This document shows positions 1-8,449 of a stretch of 64,000 bases of DNA, piece after piece; positions within the stretch are counted from its first letter, which is position 1, and the number at the start of each line of letters is the position of its first letter. Position numbers and translations under genes: made by a program. A model generated the notes under the pieces. That model did no database searches and was not told the DNA's origin. It was given only the letters and a program-made list of their open reading frames with translations. Origin of the DNA: Mycolicibacterium duvalii (GTDB taxonomy: Bacteria; Actinomycetota; Actinomycetes; Mycobacteriales; Mycobacteriaceae); assembly GCF_010726645.1 (NCBI RefSeq), contig NZ_AP022563.1, forward strand, positions 5,208,001 to 5,272,000. The letters run 5' to 3'.

Positions 1-1467
1 GCGCGGAAAGCTCTTGCGGCCCAGGTCCTGCTGGTCGACGAGAAAAGCCGCGAACTCGCCGACGTCGAAATTCTGCGGGTCGGCCACCTCCACGGCGGCC
101 ATCACCTGGTCCCCCGAGCGGGGGTCGGGCACGCCGTACACCGCTGTGGCGATCACCGCCCGATGGCGGCGCAGCACGCGTTCGACGGTCAGCGCGGACA
201 GGTTCTCGCCGTCGACTCGCATCCAGTCACCGCGCCGGCCCGCGAAGTACAGGAAGCCGTCGCCGTCGAGGTAGCCGAGATCCCCGGACCAGTACCAGCC
301 GTTGCGGACGCGTTCTGCGTCGGCGATCTCGTTCTTGTAATAGCCCTCGAAGTTGGCCGCGCCGCGCTGGTCGACGATCTCGCCGACGGCTTCGTCGGCG
401 TTGAGCACCCGGCCGCGGTCGTCGAGAACCGCCGGGGGACAGCGCTGCAGGGTCTGTGGGTCCACGATCACGACACCGGGGTGGGCGGGCCGGCCCAGCG
501 CCGTGGGCGGGGCCGACGGGTCCGGGACCGCAACCGCGCCGCCCTCGCTGGAGCCGTAGCCCTCGAACAGCTCCGCACCGAACCGGCGACGGAACTCGCG
601 CTGGTCATCGGGGGAGGCCTCGGTGCCGAAACCCCGGGTCAGGCTGTTCACGGCATCATCGGAACGCTCCGGGGTGGCCATCAGGTAGGCCAGCGCCTTG
701 CCGACGTACGTGAAGAACGTCGCGCCGAAAGCGCGGACGTCGGGCAGGAATTGGGACGCCGAGAAGGTCGGTGTCAGGCACACGGTGGCACCGTTGGCCA
801 GTGCGGGCGCCCACAGCGCCATGATCGCGTTGCCGTGAAACAGCGGCATGCAGCAGTAGTCGACGTCATCGCGGTGGTGACCGTATTTGTCGGTGGCCGC
901 ATAGGCGATGGCGGCCAAGCGGCCCTGGCTGCACTTGACCGCTTTCGACGTTCCGGTGGTACCCGAGGTGAACAACAACAGCAGCAACGTGCCGGGACCG
1001 ACACCCTCGGCGCGAGCCGGTCCTGCGCGGTGACTCCGCAGCGCCGCACGGTAGCCAGGGTCATCGATGCGCAGGATGCGTGTCGGCGGCAGGCCGTGGT
1101 CAAGTGTCGACAACCGCTGTGCGCCCGCGCCGTCGGTGACGATCAGCGCGCAGTCGGCGTGGCGGATGTCGGCGGCCAGGTCGGCTGCGCCGCGTGTCGG
1201 ATTCAGCCCGACGACGGCGGCCCCGGCCAGCGCGGCGCCACCGAGCCAGAAGACGAAGTCGGCGACATTGGGCAGCAGAACACCGATGTGAAACGGCGCG
1301 CCGGAGAACGTCTGGTCGCGCAGAGTGGTGGCCAGCGCGGCGCGCGCCGCCGACTCGCCGACGACCTCGTTCCATGTCCAGGTCTGCTCGCGCGTTCGCA
1401 GACCGGGGTGCTCGTCGCCCACCCGGTCGAGCAGCATCGCGGCGATGTCCGCACGGCGCGGTGTCAC
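1..1467 (-). CDS. Acyl-CoA synthetase, FadD17-like paralog (3' end outside window)
   Basis: ATP-dependent acyl-CoA ligase of the ANL superfamily, expected to activate a steroid side-chain or fatty acid by adenylation and CoA transfer. The frame is open from a GTG at 1467 to the left edge (489 codons without a stop), so the C-terminus is missing. The P-loop (LFTSGTTGTSKAVKC) lies near residue 150, followed by MPLFHGNAIM, the GYGSSEGG motif and the SGDLGYLD / GRRGDWMRVDGEN hinge region. It is clearly a paralog of the next gene, sharing the VGLNPTR and RHADC segments. Its GTG overlaps that gene's TGA (GTGA, 1464-1467), so the two are probably translationally coupled. As I recall, M. tuberculosis has only fadD17 here. 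Substrate is inferred from context only. Confidence 0.85.
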   Translation of the reverse strand, partial: MTPRRADIAAMLLDRVGDEHPGLRTREQTWTWNEVVGESAARAALATTLRDQTFSGAPFHIGVLLPNVADFVFWLGGAALAGAAVVGLNPTRGAADLAADIRHADCALIVTDGAGAQRLSTLDHGLPPTRILRIDDPGYRAALRSHRAGPARAEGVGPGTLLLLLFTSGTTGTSKAVKCSQGRLAAIAYAATDKYGHHRDDVDYCCMPLFHGNAIMALWAPALANGATVCLTPTFSASQFLPDVRAFGATFFTYVGKALAYLMATPERSDDAVNSLTRGFGTEASPDDQREFRRRFGAELFEGYGSSEGGAVAVPDPSAPPTALGRPAHPGVVIVDPQTLQRCPPAVLDDRGRVLNADEAVGEIVDQRGAANFEGYYKNEIADAERVRNGWYWSGDLGYLDGDGFLYFAGRRGDWMRVDGENLSALTVERVLRRHRAVIATAVYGVPDPRSGDQVMAAVEVADPQNFDVGEFAAFLVDQQDLGRKSFPR

Positions 1468-2975
1468 GGCCGCCGGATCCGGTGGACGGGGTCGCTGCAC
1501 GCGGTGGCTTCGGCGGTGAGTTGGCGCTTGATCACCTTGAACGTCTCGGTGCGAGGCAGGACGGCGCTCACCCGGATGAACGACGGCCATTGCTTCTCAC
1601 CGAGATCGTCCTGTGCGGAGAGGAATTCGGTGAAGTCGTCGGCGGAGAACTGCGCACCGTCGCGAAGTACGACTGCGGCCATCACGCGGTCACCCACCGC
1701 GGGATCGGGGATCGGGTAGACAGCCACCTCGGTGATCTCGGGGTGACGCAGCAGGATCCGTTCGATGGGCGCGGTGCCGAGATTCTCGCCGTCGACCCGC
1801 ATCCAGTCGCCGAGGCGGCCCGCGAAGTACGCGAACCCGTTTTCGTCGCGGTAGGCCAGGTCTCCGCTGTGGTAGACGCCGTCACGCATCCGGTCGGCCT
1901 CGGCCTCGGGATCGCGGTAGTAGCCGCGGAACTGGCCCGGCCCTGCGGTGTTCACCAATTCGCCGACCACTCCGGGCGGGCATTCGGCACCGGTCTCGAC
2001 ATCGACGATGGTGACTCCGTTGGCCAGCGGGCCCAGGGCGGTCTCGGGTGTGTCGGGAGTGCGCGCAATCGCGACCCCGCCCTCGCTGGAACCGAACCCG
2101 TCGACGACCCGGACGTCGAAGCGCTCCGCGAAGCGGACCAGGTCGCGCGGAGCGCCCTCGTTGCCGTACGCGATCCGCAGCGGGTTGTCGGCATCGTCGG
2201 GACGCTCGGGGGTGGCCAGCACGTAGGACAGTGGCTTACCCACGTAGTTGGCGTAGGTCGCGCCGAAGCGCCGCACATCCGCGAAGAACTGCGACGCTGA
2301 GAACCGCCGGCGCAGCGCGATCGATGCGCCGGCGGCCACCGCCGGCGCCCAGCCGGCCATGATCGCGTTGGAGTGGAACAGCGGCATCGACAGGTAACAG
2401 GTGTCGGACGGGCCCAGGCCGAACCGTTCGGCGAGCATCACACCCGGCGACGCGACCTTCTCGTGGGTGCAGCGCACCGCCTTCGGGTCACCGCTGGTGC
2501 CCGAGGTGAAGATCAACATGAACAGGTCATCGGGGTGCGCGCCGCGGAACTCCACGGGCGCGTCGCGCTGATCAGCGAGTTCTGCTGCGAACTCGGCAGA
2601 TTCGACGGTGATGACGTCGCAGCCGGCCGGCGTGACGTCGGTGTCGGCCAGCACGAATTGGCAGTCGGCGTGCCGGACATCCCGCAACAAGGCCGCCCCG
2701 CGACGGGTCGGGTTCAGCCCGACCGGCACGATTCCCGACAGCGCGGCCGCGACCAGAACGGTGCCGAAGAACGGCGTGTTGCCCAGCAGCACACCGACAT
2801 GCGGGGGTCTACCGGGATCGAGCCGCGCCCGCAGCACCGCCGCGAGCGCGGCGCCGTCGCGGATGTGGTCGCGCCACGACGACCACGTGAGCGTGTCACC
2901 GTCGACGAAGCTGACACCCCGGTCGTCGACATCGGCCAGCGGCGTCAGCAACGACGAGACGGTCGGTGCGGACAC
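1464..2975 (-). CDS. fadD17: Steroid side-chain acyl-CoA synthetase FadD17
   Basis: Acyl-CoA ligase of 503 residues. The M. tuberculosis ortholog is about 502 residues and is reported to activate the five-carbon side-chain cholesterol intermediate (3-oxochol-4-en-24-oate). Visible motifs are the P-loop IFTSGTSGDPKAVRC (about residue 155), MPLFHSNAIM, GFGSSEGG, and the hinge SGDLAYRDENG with GRLGDWMRVDGEN. It lies 7 bp downstream of fadE27 and overlaps the following fadD paralog by 4 bp. The minus-strand fadE26-fadE27-fadD17 order matches the side-chain oxidation group beside mce4 in mycobacteria. It is probably transcribed from the KstR-controlled promoter upstream of fadE26. Confidence 0.9.
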   Translation of the reverse strand: MSAPTVSSLLTPLADVDDRGVSFVDGDTLTWSSWRDHIRDGAALAAVLRARLDPGRPPHVGVLLGNTPFFGTVLVAAALSGIVPVGLNPTRRGAALLRDVRHADCQFVLADTDVTPAGCDVITVESAEFAAELADQRDAPVEFRGAHPDDLFMLIFTSGTSGDPKAVRCTHEKVASPGVMLAERFGLGPSDTCYLSMPLFHSNAIMAGWAPAVAAGASIALRRRFSASQFFADVRRFGATYANYVGKPLSYVLATPERPDDADNPLRIAYGNEGAPRDLVRFAERFDVRVVDGFGSSEGGVAIARTPDTPETALGPLANGVTIVDVETGAECPPGVVGELVNTAGPGQFRGYYRDPEAEADRMRDGVYHSGDLAYRDENGFAYFAGRLGDWMRVDGENLGTAPIERILLRHPEITEVAVYPIPDPAVGDRVMAAVVLRDGAQFSADDFTEFLSAQDDLGEKQWPSFIRVSAVLPRTETFKVIKRQLTAEATACSDPVHRIRRP

Positions 2976-2982
2976 TCGCCCG

Positions 2983-4086
2983 TCAGGCCGGCGTATCGGC
3001 CAGCTCGGCGCCGATGCGCAGCAGCGCCCCGGTGGCGCTGCCGATCGCGAACTCGGTCTGCTTGGCCGCCAGGAAATACCGGTGCACGGGGTGGTCGATG
3101 TCGATGCCGACGCCGCCGTGGACGTGAACCGCGGTGTGGGACACGCGATGGCCGGCCTCGGCCGCCCAGAACGCTGCGGTGTCGACGTCGACGTCGGCCG
3201 GCAGGCCCTCCGACAGTCGCCACGCAGCCTGGGTGACCGTCATCCGCAGTGCTTTGACGTCGATGTAGCCGTCGGCAAGGCGCGACGACACCGCCTGGAA
3301 GCTGCCGATCGGCCGGTCGAACTGCTCGCGCTCGCGGGCATAGGCCGCGGTCAGCTCCAGGGCGCGTTCCACCACGCCGAGCTGGTAAGCGCTGCGGCCC
3401 AGCGACAGGCGGGTCCGCACCCAGGTCAGCGCCGGATCGCCGGCGGCGAGCACCCGGTCGCCGCCGACTTCGACGTCGGACAGCGTCACGTGGCCCACGC
3501 TGGTGCGGCCGGTGACCGCGAGGGCCTCGACGCTCACCCCCGGGTCGTCGGCGGCGATGACGAAGACGCGCAGCCCGGCGTCGGTTTCGGCGGGGACGAG
3601 GAACGCGTCGGCGACCGGACCATAGGGCACCTGGGTGCGCGCCCCGGTCAGCCGGAAGCCGCCGCCGGTGCCGGCGTTGGCCCGCACCGGGCCGTCACCC
3701 ATATCCGCGTCGAGCGCCACCGTCAGGATCTTCTCGCCCCTGATCGCCGGGGCCGCCCACTGTTGCGCCAGCGGCTCCAGACCGAACTCGGCCACCGCTC
3801 CGGCGCCGACCACCGCCGATTCCAGGTAGGGCACCGCGGCCATCTGCCGGCCCAGTGCGACCAGGACCGCGATCTGTTCGAGCAGACCGAATCCACCGCC
3901 GCCCAACGACTCCGGAGCCGCGGCCGACAGGATGTCAGCGTCGACCAGCTTGCCCCACAGCGCACGGTCCACGCGTTGCTCGAGCCCGTCGAGCTCGCGC
4001 TGATGCTCCGGCGTGCACACCGATTCGGTGATGGTGCGCACCAACCCGCCGAGATCCTCGGCGGCCTCGGTTGACGAAAAGTCCAT
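2983..4086 (-). CDS. fadE27: Acyl-CoA dehydrogenase FadE27 (ChsE5), beta subunit
   Basis: Acyl-CoA dehydrogenase subunit of 367 residues, close to the family length of about 373. In M. tuberculosis FadE27 (ChsE5) forms an alpha2-beta2 heterotetramer with FadE26 (ChsE4) that dehydrogenates cholesterol side-chain CoA esters. The start at 4086 (MDFSSTEAAEDL) is preceded by AAGGAG; an in-frame extension to 4440 would run through fadE26 and is rejected. The N-terminal helical domain (LGGGGFGLLEQIAVL near residues 60-75) and the C-terminal four-helix part (REREQFDRPIGSFQAVS, then VHVHGGVGID) are readable. It begins 14 bp after fadE26, as expected for co-produced subunits. Confidence 0.9.
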   Translation of the reverse strand: MDFSSTEAAEDLGGLVRTITESVCTPEHQRELDGLEQRVDRALWGKLVDADILSAAAPESLGGGGFGLLEQIAVLVALGRQMAAVPYLESAVVGAGAVAEFGLEPLAQQWAAPAIRGEKILTVALDADMGDGPVRANAGTGGGFRLTGARTQVPYGPVADAFLVPAETDAGLRVFVIAADDPGVSVEALAVTGRTSVGHVTLSDVEVGGDRVLAAGDPALTWVRTRLSLGRSAYQLGVVERALELTAAYAREREQFDRPIGSFQAVSSRLADGYIDVKALRMTVTQAAWRLSEGLPADVDVDTAAFWAAEAGHRVSHTAVHVHGGVGIDIDHPVHRYFLAAKQTEFAIGSATGALLRIGAELADTPA

Positions 4087-4100
4087 GTGCGGTCTCCTTC

Positions 4101-5279
4101 TCAGCGGTTCACGCGGGGCAGGCCGAGCGCGACCATGCCGATGATGTCGCGTTGGATCTCGTTGGTGCCGCCACCGAACGTCAGGATCAGGCAGGACCGG
4201 TGCATCCGCTCCACCCGCCCCCGCAACAGCGCGCCCTTCGAATCGGGGCGCAGCGTGGCGGCGCTGCCCAGCACCTCCATCAGCAACCGGTAGGCCTCGG
4301 TGGCCAACTCGGTGCCGAACACCTTGGCCGCCGACGCGTCGGCCGGCGACGGTGCGGCTTCGGTGGAGGCCAGCTCCCAGTTGATCAACTTGAGAACTTC
4401 GGCCTTGGCGTGCACGCGCGCCAGATTCAGCTGCACCCACTGCGCATCGATGAGCCGCTTACCGTGCACGTCCTTGGTGTTCTGCGCCCACTCCCGGACC
4501 CCGTCGAGGGCGACGAAGATCGGCTGCGCCGACACCAACGCGACGCGTTCGTGGTTGAGCTGGTTGGTGACCAGCTTCCAGCCGGCGTTCTCCTCCCCGA
4601 CCAGGTTGGAAACCGGGACCCGAACGTCCTGGTAGTAGGTCGCGCTGGTGTCCACGCCCGACATCGTGTGCACCGGCGTCCAGGAGAAGCCGTCCGCGGT
4701 CGTGGGCACGATGAGCATCGAAATGCCCCGGTGCTTTTTGGCTTCCGGATTGGTGCGCACGGCCAGCCATACGTAGTCGGCGTAGGCGATCAGCGACGTC
4801 CACATCTTCTGGCCGTTGATGACGTACTCGTCGCCGTCGCGCACCGCGGTGGTGCGCAGCGCCGCCAGGTCGGTGCCCGCGCCGGGCTCGGAGTAGCCGA
4901 TCGAGAAGTGCAGATCTCCTGAGGCAATGCGCGGCAGGAAGAACTTCTTCTGTTCTTCGGTGCCGAACGCCATGATCGTCGGCGCCACGCTGTTGATGGT
5001 CAGGAACGGCACGGGGACGTTGGCGATCGCGGCCTCGTCGTTGAAGATCAGCCCGTCCATCGGCGGGCGCGCCTGACCGCCGAACTCCTCGGGCCACGAC
5101 AGCGTCAGCCAGCCGTCCTTGCCCATCTGCGCGACGGTCTCGCGGTAGACGTTGCCGCGGCCGACCTCGCCGTCGTTACTCGCCAGCGCCTCCGCGCGTT
5201 CGGGAGTCATCAGCTTGGCGAAATACGCGCGCAACTCGCGGCGTAGCTCCTCCTGTTCAGGGGTGTAGCCGATTCGCAT
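4101..5279 (-). CDS. fadE26: Acyl-CoA dehydrogenase FadE26 (ChsE4), alpha subunit
   Basis: FAD-dependent acyl-CoA dehydrogenase of 392 residues, partner of FadE27. ACAD signatures include GYSEPGAGTDLAAL (about 128-141), the NGQKMWTS strand, and a C-terminal FGGGTNEIQRDIIGM. Glu244 in LNHERVAL is the likely catalytic base by analogy with Glu247 reported for M. tuberculosis ChsE4; that alignment is mine. The start at 5279 (MRIGYTPEQEEL) was preferred to an upstream ATG at 5342 because the family starts here and a GAGGA ribosome site lies just upstream. It is the first gene of the leftward fadE26-fadE27-fadD17-fadD unit and is divergent from fdxD across a KstR operator. Confidence 0.9.
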   Translation of the reverse strand: MRIGYTPEQEELRRELRAYFAKLMTPERAEALASNDGEVGRGNVYRETVAQMGKDGWLTLSWPEEFGGQARPPMDGLIFNDEAAIANVPVPFLTINSVAPTIMAFGTEEQKKFFLPRIASGDLHFSIGYSEPGAGTDLAALRTTAVRDGDEYVINGQKMWTSLIAYADYVWLAVRTNPEAKKHRGISMLIVPTTADGFSWTPVHTMSGVDTSATYYQDVRVPVSNLVGEENAGWKLVTNQLNHERVALVSAQPIFVALDGVREWAQNTKDVHGKRLIDAQWVQLNLARVHAKAEVLKLINWELASTEAAPSPADASAAKVFGTELATEAYRLLMEVLGSAATLRPDSKGALLRGRVERMHRSCLILTFGGGTNEIQRDIIGMVALGLPRVNR

Positions 5280-5359
5280 CGCGCCGTCCTCACTTGTCTG
5301 CCAGCCTGGTCCGAAGGTGCCGTCCGAGCTGTCAACGCACACCTCGGCGGTTCCCCGGT

Positions 5360-5373
5360 TGTAACACGTTCTA
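5360..5373. promoter_or_regulatory. KstR operator between fadE26 and fdxD
   Basis: TGTAACACGTTCTA matches the published KstR consensus TNNAACNNGTTNNA at every fixed position. It lies in the 168-bp divergent region and could repress both fadE26 (leftward) and fdxD-hsd4A (rightward) until a cholesterol-derived CoA ester releases KstR. Confidence 0.85.
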
Positions 5374-5447
5374 GTCTTGGGGTCCAGGGTGGTGCGACAC
5401 TGACCACCGAGCTCGGACCATCAGCGAAGGACCGACAGGAGGAACTC

Positions 5448-5639
5448 ATGCGAGTGGAAGTCGACCGCGACCGCTGCGAGGGCAACGCGGTGTGCGTCGG
5501 AATCGCCCCGGACCTGTTCGACCTCGACGACGAGGACTACGCCGTCGTCAAGGCCGACCCGGTGCCCGCCGACCAGGAGGCGCTGGCCGAACAGGCCGTC
5601 AATGAGTGCCCCCGAGCTGCCCTGATCCGCCGCGACTAG
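5448..5639 (+). CDS. fdxD: 3Fe-4S-type ferredoxin FdxD
   Basis: Small acidic ferredoxin of 63 residues. Cysteines occur as CEGNAVC (residues 11 and 17) and C-P near the C-terminus (NECPRAAL). The middle cluster position, Cys in 4Fe-4S ferredoxins, is Asn, the pattern of mycobacterial P450-associated 3Fe-4S ferredoxins. A strong AGGAGG precedes the ATG. It is first in the rightward unit with hsd4A (13 bp gap) under the KstR operator. Which P450 or other oxidase it serves cannot be told from the sequence; fdxD holds the same place beside mce4 in M. tuberculosis (Rv3503c). Confidence 0.88.
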   Translation: MRVEVDRDRCEGNAVCVGIAPDLFDLDDEDYAVVKADPVPADQEALAEQAVNECPRAALIRRD

Positions 5640-5652
5640 AGGTATTCGTAAA

Positions 5653-6561
5653 TTGAGTCACACTGATCTGTCCGGCCGCGTCGCGGTCGTCACCGGTGCC
5701 GCCGCGGGCCTCGGCCGAGCCGAGGCCGTGGGGTTGGCCCGTTCCGGCGCAACCGTGGTGGTCAACGACATCGCATCGGCGTTGGACGCCTCCGACGTGC
5801 TCGACGAGATCTCCGCGGCCGGCGCCAAGGGCGTCGCGGTGGCCGGCGACATCAGTGCGCGCAGCACCGCCGACGAGTTGGTCGAGACCGCTGATGGGCT
5901 CGGTGGTCTGAACATCGTCGTCAACAACGCCGGTATCACGCGTGACCGCATCCTGTTCAACATGACCGACGAGGAGTGGGACGCGGTCATCGCGGTGCAT
6001 CTGCGGGGCCACTTCCTGTTGACCCGCAATGCCGCGACGTACTGGCGGAGCAAGGCCAAAGAGGGCGATGGTCAGGTCTACGGCCGGATCATCAACACCT
6101 CATCGGAGGCCGGTCTGTCCGGACCGGTGGGCCAGCCCAACTACGGAGCGGCCAAGGCCGGTATCACCGCGCTGACCCTGTCGGCCGCGCGTGCGCTGCA
6201 TCGCTTCGGCGTGCGGGCCAACGCCATCGCGCCGCGAGCCCGCACCGCGATGACCGCCGGCGTTTTCGGCGACGCGCCGGACCTGCCGGAAGGCGCGGTC
6301 GACCCGCTGTCCCCGGAGCACGTCGTCAATCTCGTGCACTATCTGGCGTCACCGGCCAGTGAAGCCGTCAACGGACAGCTGTTCATCGTCTATGGTCCGA
6401 CCGTGACCCTGCTCGCGGCGCCGACGGCCGAGCGGCAATTCACCGCCGACGGGGACATCTGGGATCCGACACTGCTGTCGGAGACCTTGGCGGACTACTT
6501 TGCTGACCGCGACCCCGAGCGGAATTTCTCCGCGGCCATGGGGCTGGGTGACCCGAACTGA
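5653..6561 (+). CDS. hsd4A: SDR 3-hydroxyacyl-CoA / steroid dehydrogenase Hsd4A
   Basis: Short-chain dehydrogenase of 302 residues, equivalent to Rv3502c. In mycobacterial sterol degradation Hsd4A acts as a 17-beta-HSD4-like enzyme that oxidises the 22-hydroxyacyl-CoA side-chain intermediate. It shows the cofactor motif TGAAAGLG (residues 14-21), NNAG near 95, Ser in NTSSEAG and the catalytic YGAAK. The C-terminus continues past the usual 250 residues, as in HSD17B4-type SDRs. The start is a TTG at 5653, with AGAGG upstream and no suitable ATG. It follows fdxD by 13 bp and ends before the mce4 promoter. Confidence 0.8.
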   Translation: MSHTDLSGRVAVVTGAAAGLGRAEAVGLARSGATVVVNDIASALDASDVLDEISAAGAKGVAVAGDISARSTADELVETADGLGGLNIVVNNAGITRDRILFNMTDEEWDAVIAVHLRGHFLLTRNAATYWRSKAKEGDGQVYGRIINTSSEAGLSGPVGQPNYGAAKAGITALTLSAARALHRFGVRANAIAPRARTAMTAGVFGDAPDLPEGAVDPLSPEHVVNLVHYLASPASEAVNGQLFIVYGPTVTLLAAPTAERQFTADGDIWDPTLLSETLADYFADRDPERNFSAAMGLGDPN

Positions 6562-6591
6562 CCACGGGGGCGCCGCAGCGCCGCACTCTAC

Positions 6592-6605
6592 TAGAACACG
6601 TTCTA
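6592..6605. promoter_or_regulatory. KstR operator 1 upstream of mce4
   Basis: TAGAACACGTTCTA is a perfect TNNAACNNGTTNNA match with near-complete dyad symmetry extending to CTAG at both ends. It lies 217 bp before yrbE4A in the only sizeable gap on this side of the window. Confidence 0.85.
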
Positions 6606-6679
6606 GAATGACCTGGGTCACAGTTGCTTTGACGTGCGCAAACATAACAACTTACGTCACATTAGCCAGCTTTGACACC

Positions 6680-6693
6680 GCGAACACGTTCTA
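6680..6693. promoter_or_regulatory. Second KstR-type site upstream of mce4
   Basis: GCGAACACGTTCTA keeps the AACNNGTTNNA part of the KstR motif and the central ACACGTT of site 1, but the first T is G. It lies 88 bp downstream of site 1. The mce4 promoter therefore has two stacked sites, which may tighten repression of the importer; this is inference from motif and position. Confidence 0.65.
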
Positions 6694-6821
6694 GTTAGTA
6701 TGATCCGGCTCACCAGGAGCAACGTATCTGACCAGGGCGGGGAGGCGGCGCGGGCGGACGTTTTGCGGTTGTTCGCCACGGCCGGGTCCCCGGTGCCCCG
6801 TCCCCAAGGAACGGAGTCGAC

Positions 6822-7586
6822 TTGATCGAACAGCTTGCGGCGCCTGCGCGGGCCGTGGGCGGGTTCGTCGAAATGTCCCTGGACACCTTCGTCAAAGCCT
6901 TCCGTCGTCCCTTTCAGTTCCGCGAGTTCCTGGATCAGACCTGGATGATCGCGCGCGTCTCGCTGGTCCCGACGCTGTTGGTCGCGATTCCGTTCACCGT
7001 GCTGGTGGCGTTCACGCTGAACATCCTGCTGCGCGAGATCGGTGCGGCCGACCTCTCCGGCGCCGGGACCGCATTCGGCACCATCACCCAGCTCGGTCCG
7101 GTGGTCACGGTGCTCGTCGTGGCCGGTGCCGGAGCCACGGCCATCTGCGCCGACCTCGGTGCGCGCACCATCCGCGAGGAGATCGACGCGATGCGAGTGC
7201 TGGGCATCGATCCCATCCAGCGCCTGGTGGTGCCGCGCGTGCTCGCCTCGACGTTCGTGGCGCTGTTGCTCAACGGGTTGGTCTGCCTGATCGGCCTGTC
7301 GGGCGGTTATGTGTTCTCGGTGTTCCTGCAGGGGGTCAACCCGGGCGCGTTCATCAACGGACTGACCGTGCTGACCGGCCTGCCCGAGTTGATCCTCGCC
7401 GAGATCAAGGCACTGCTGTTCGGCGTGGTGGCCGGATTGGTGGGCTGCTACCGCGGTCTGACCGTGAAGGGCGGCCCGAAGGGTGTCGGCAACGCCGTCA
7501 ACGAGACCGTGGTCTATGCCTTCATCTGTCTTTTCGTCATCAACGTGCTGATGACCGCGGTCGGCGTGCGGGTGCTGGACGCATGA
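6822..7586 (+). CDS. yrbE4A: Mce4 importer permease YrbE4A
   Basis: MlaE-family integral membrane permease (254 residues, same length as in M. tuberculosis) that with YrbE4B forms the channel of the Mce4 sterol importer, presumably energised by an MceG-type ATPase encoded elsewhere. Hydrophobic segments occur around residues 45-70, 90-110, 145-175 and 190-250. The EEIDAMRVLGIDP coupling-helix motif of MlaE proteins is present near residue 120. The start is a TTG at 6822 with GGAG upstream, giving the family N-terminus MIEQLAAPARAVGGF. Its ATGA junction overlaps yrbE4B by 4 bp. Confidence 0.93.
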   Translation: MIEQLAAPARAVGGFVEMSLDTFVKAFRRPFQFREFLDQTWMIARVSLVPTLLVAIPFTVLVAFTLNILLREIGAADLSGAGTAFGTITQLGPVVTVLVVAGAGATAICADLGARTIREEIDAMRVLGIDPIQRLVVPRVLASTFVALLLNGLVCLIGLSGGYVFSVFLQGVNPGAFINGLTVLTGLPELILAEIKALLFGVVAGLVGCYRGLTVKGGPKGVGNAVNETVVYAFICLFVINVLMTAVGVRVLDA

Positions 7587-8425
7587 GCTACGACGCCACC
7601 CTTCGCCTGCGCAGGATGCTGCGCGGGGTGCCCAGAGTCGTCGACTCGATCGGCGAGCAGGCGCTGTTCTACGGCGAGACTTTCCGCTACATCCCCAACG
7701 CGGCCACCAGGTACCGCAAGGAGACCATCCGGCTGATCGCCGAGATGTCCATGGGCACCGGCGCATTGATCATGATCGGCGGCACGGTCGGGGTGGCGGC
7801 TTTCATGACGCTGGCCTCCGGCGGCGTCATCGCGGTGCAGGGCTACTCCTCGCTGGGCAACATCGGCATCGAAGCGCTGACCGGCTTCTTGTCGGCGTTC
7901 CTCAACGTGCGCATCGTCGCGCCGGTCATCGCCGGCATCGCGCTGGCGGCCACCATCGGGGCCGGCGCCACGGCACAGTTGGGCGCTATGCGCGTGGCCG
8001 AGGAGATCGACGCCGTGGAAGCGATGGCCGTGCACGCGGTTTCGTACCTGGTGTCCACCCGGATCATCGCCGGGCTGATCGCGATCGTGCCGTTGTACGC
8101 GCTGTCGGTGCTCGCCGCGTTCTTCGCCGCGCGTTTCACCACCGTCTACATCAACGGGCAGTCGGCCGGCCTGTACGACCACTACTTCAACACGTTCCTG
8201 ATACCGAGTGACCTGCTGTGGTCCTTCCTGCAGGCCATCGTGATGGCCGTGGCGGTGATGCTGGTGCACACCTACTACGGCTACAACGCCTCCGGTGGCC
8301 CGGTCGGCGTGGGCATCGCGGTCGGTCAGGCCGTGCGCACGTCACTGATCGTGGTGGTGACGATCGTGCTGTTCATCTCGCTCGCCGTCTACGGCGCGTC
8401 CGGCAACTTCAACCTCTCCGGATAA
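7583..8425 (+). CDS. yrbE4B: Mce4 importer permease YrbE4B
   Basis: Second MlaE-type permease (280 residues) of the Mce4 sterol import complex. The conserved motif EEIDAVEAMAVHAVSYLVSTR corresponds to the coupling region in YrbE4A. Several membrane spans follow residue 50, ending in a strongly hydrophobic segment at 255-275. The ATG at 7583 overlaps the yrbE4A TGA, so the two permease halves are probably made in equal amounts. mce4A starts 24 bp downstream with its own AAGGA ribosome site. Confidence 0.93.
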   Translation: MSYDATLRLRRMLRGVPRVVDSIGEQALFYGETFRYIPNAATRYRKETIRLIAEMSMGTGALIMIGGTVGVAAFMTLASGGVIAVQGYSSLGNIGIEALTGFLSAFLNVRIVAPVIAGIALAATIGAGATAQLGAMRVAEEIDAVEAMAVHAVSYLVSTRIIAGLIAIVPLYALSVLAAFFAARFTTVYINGQSAGLYDHYFNTFLIPSDLLWSFLQAIVMAVAVMLVHTYYGYNASGGPVGVGIAVGQAVRTSLIVVVTIVLFISLAVYGASGNFNLSG

Positions 8426-8449
8426 GCGAAAGGGCAAGGAACAAAGACG

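Noticed and set aside
163..1719. Long open frame on the plus strand (518 codons) opposite the fadD genes
   Set aside because: It is Arg/Gly/Ala-rich without any domain and lies antisense to two clear acyl-CoA synthetases; high-GC shadow frame.
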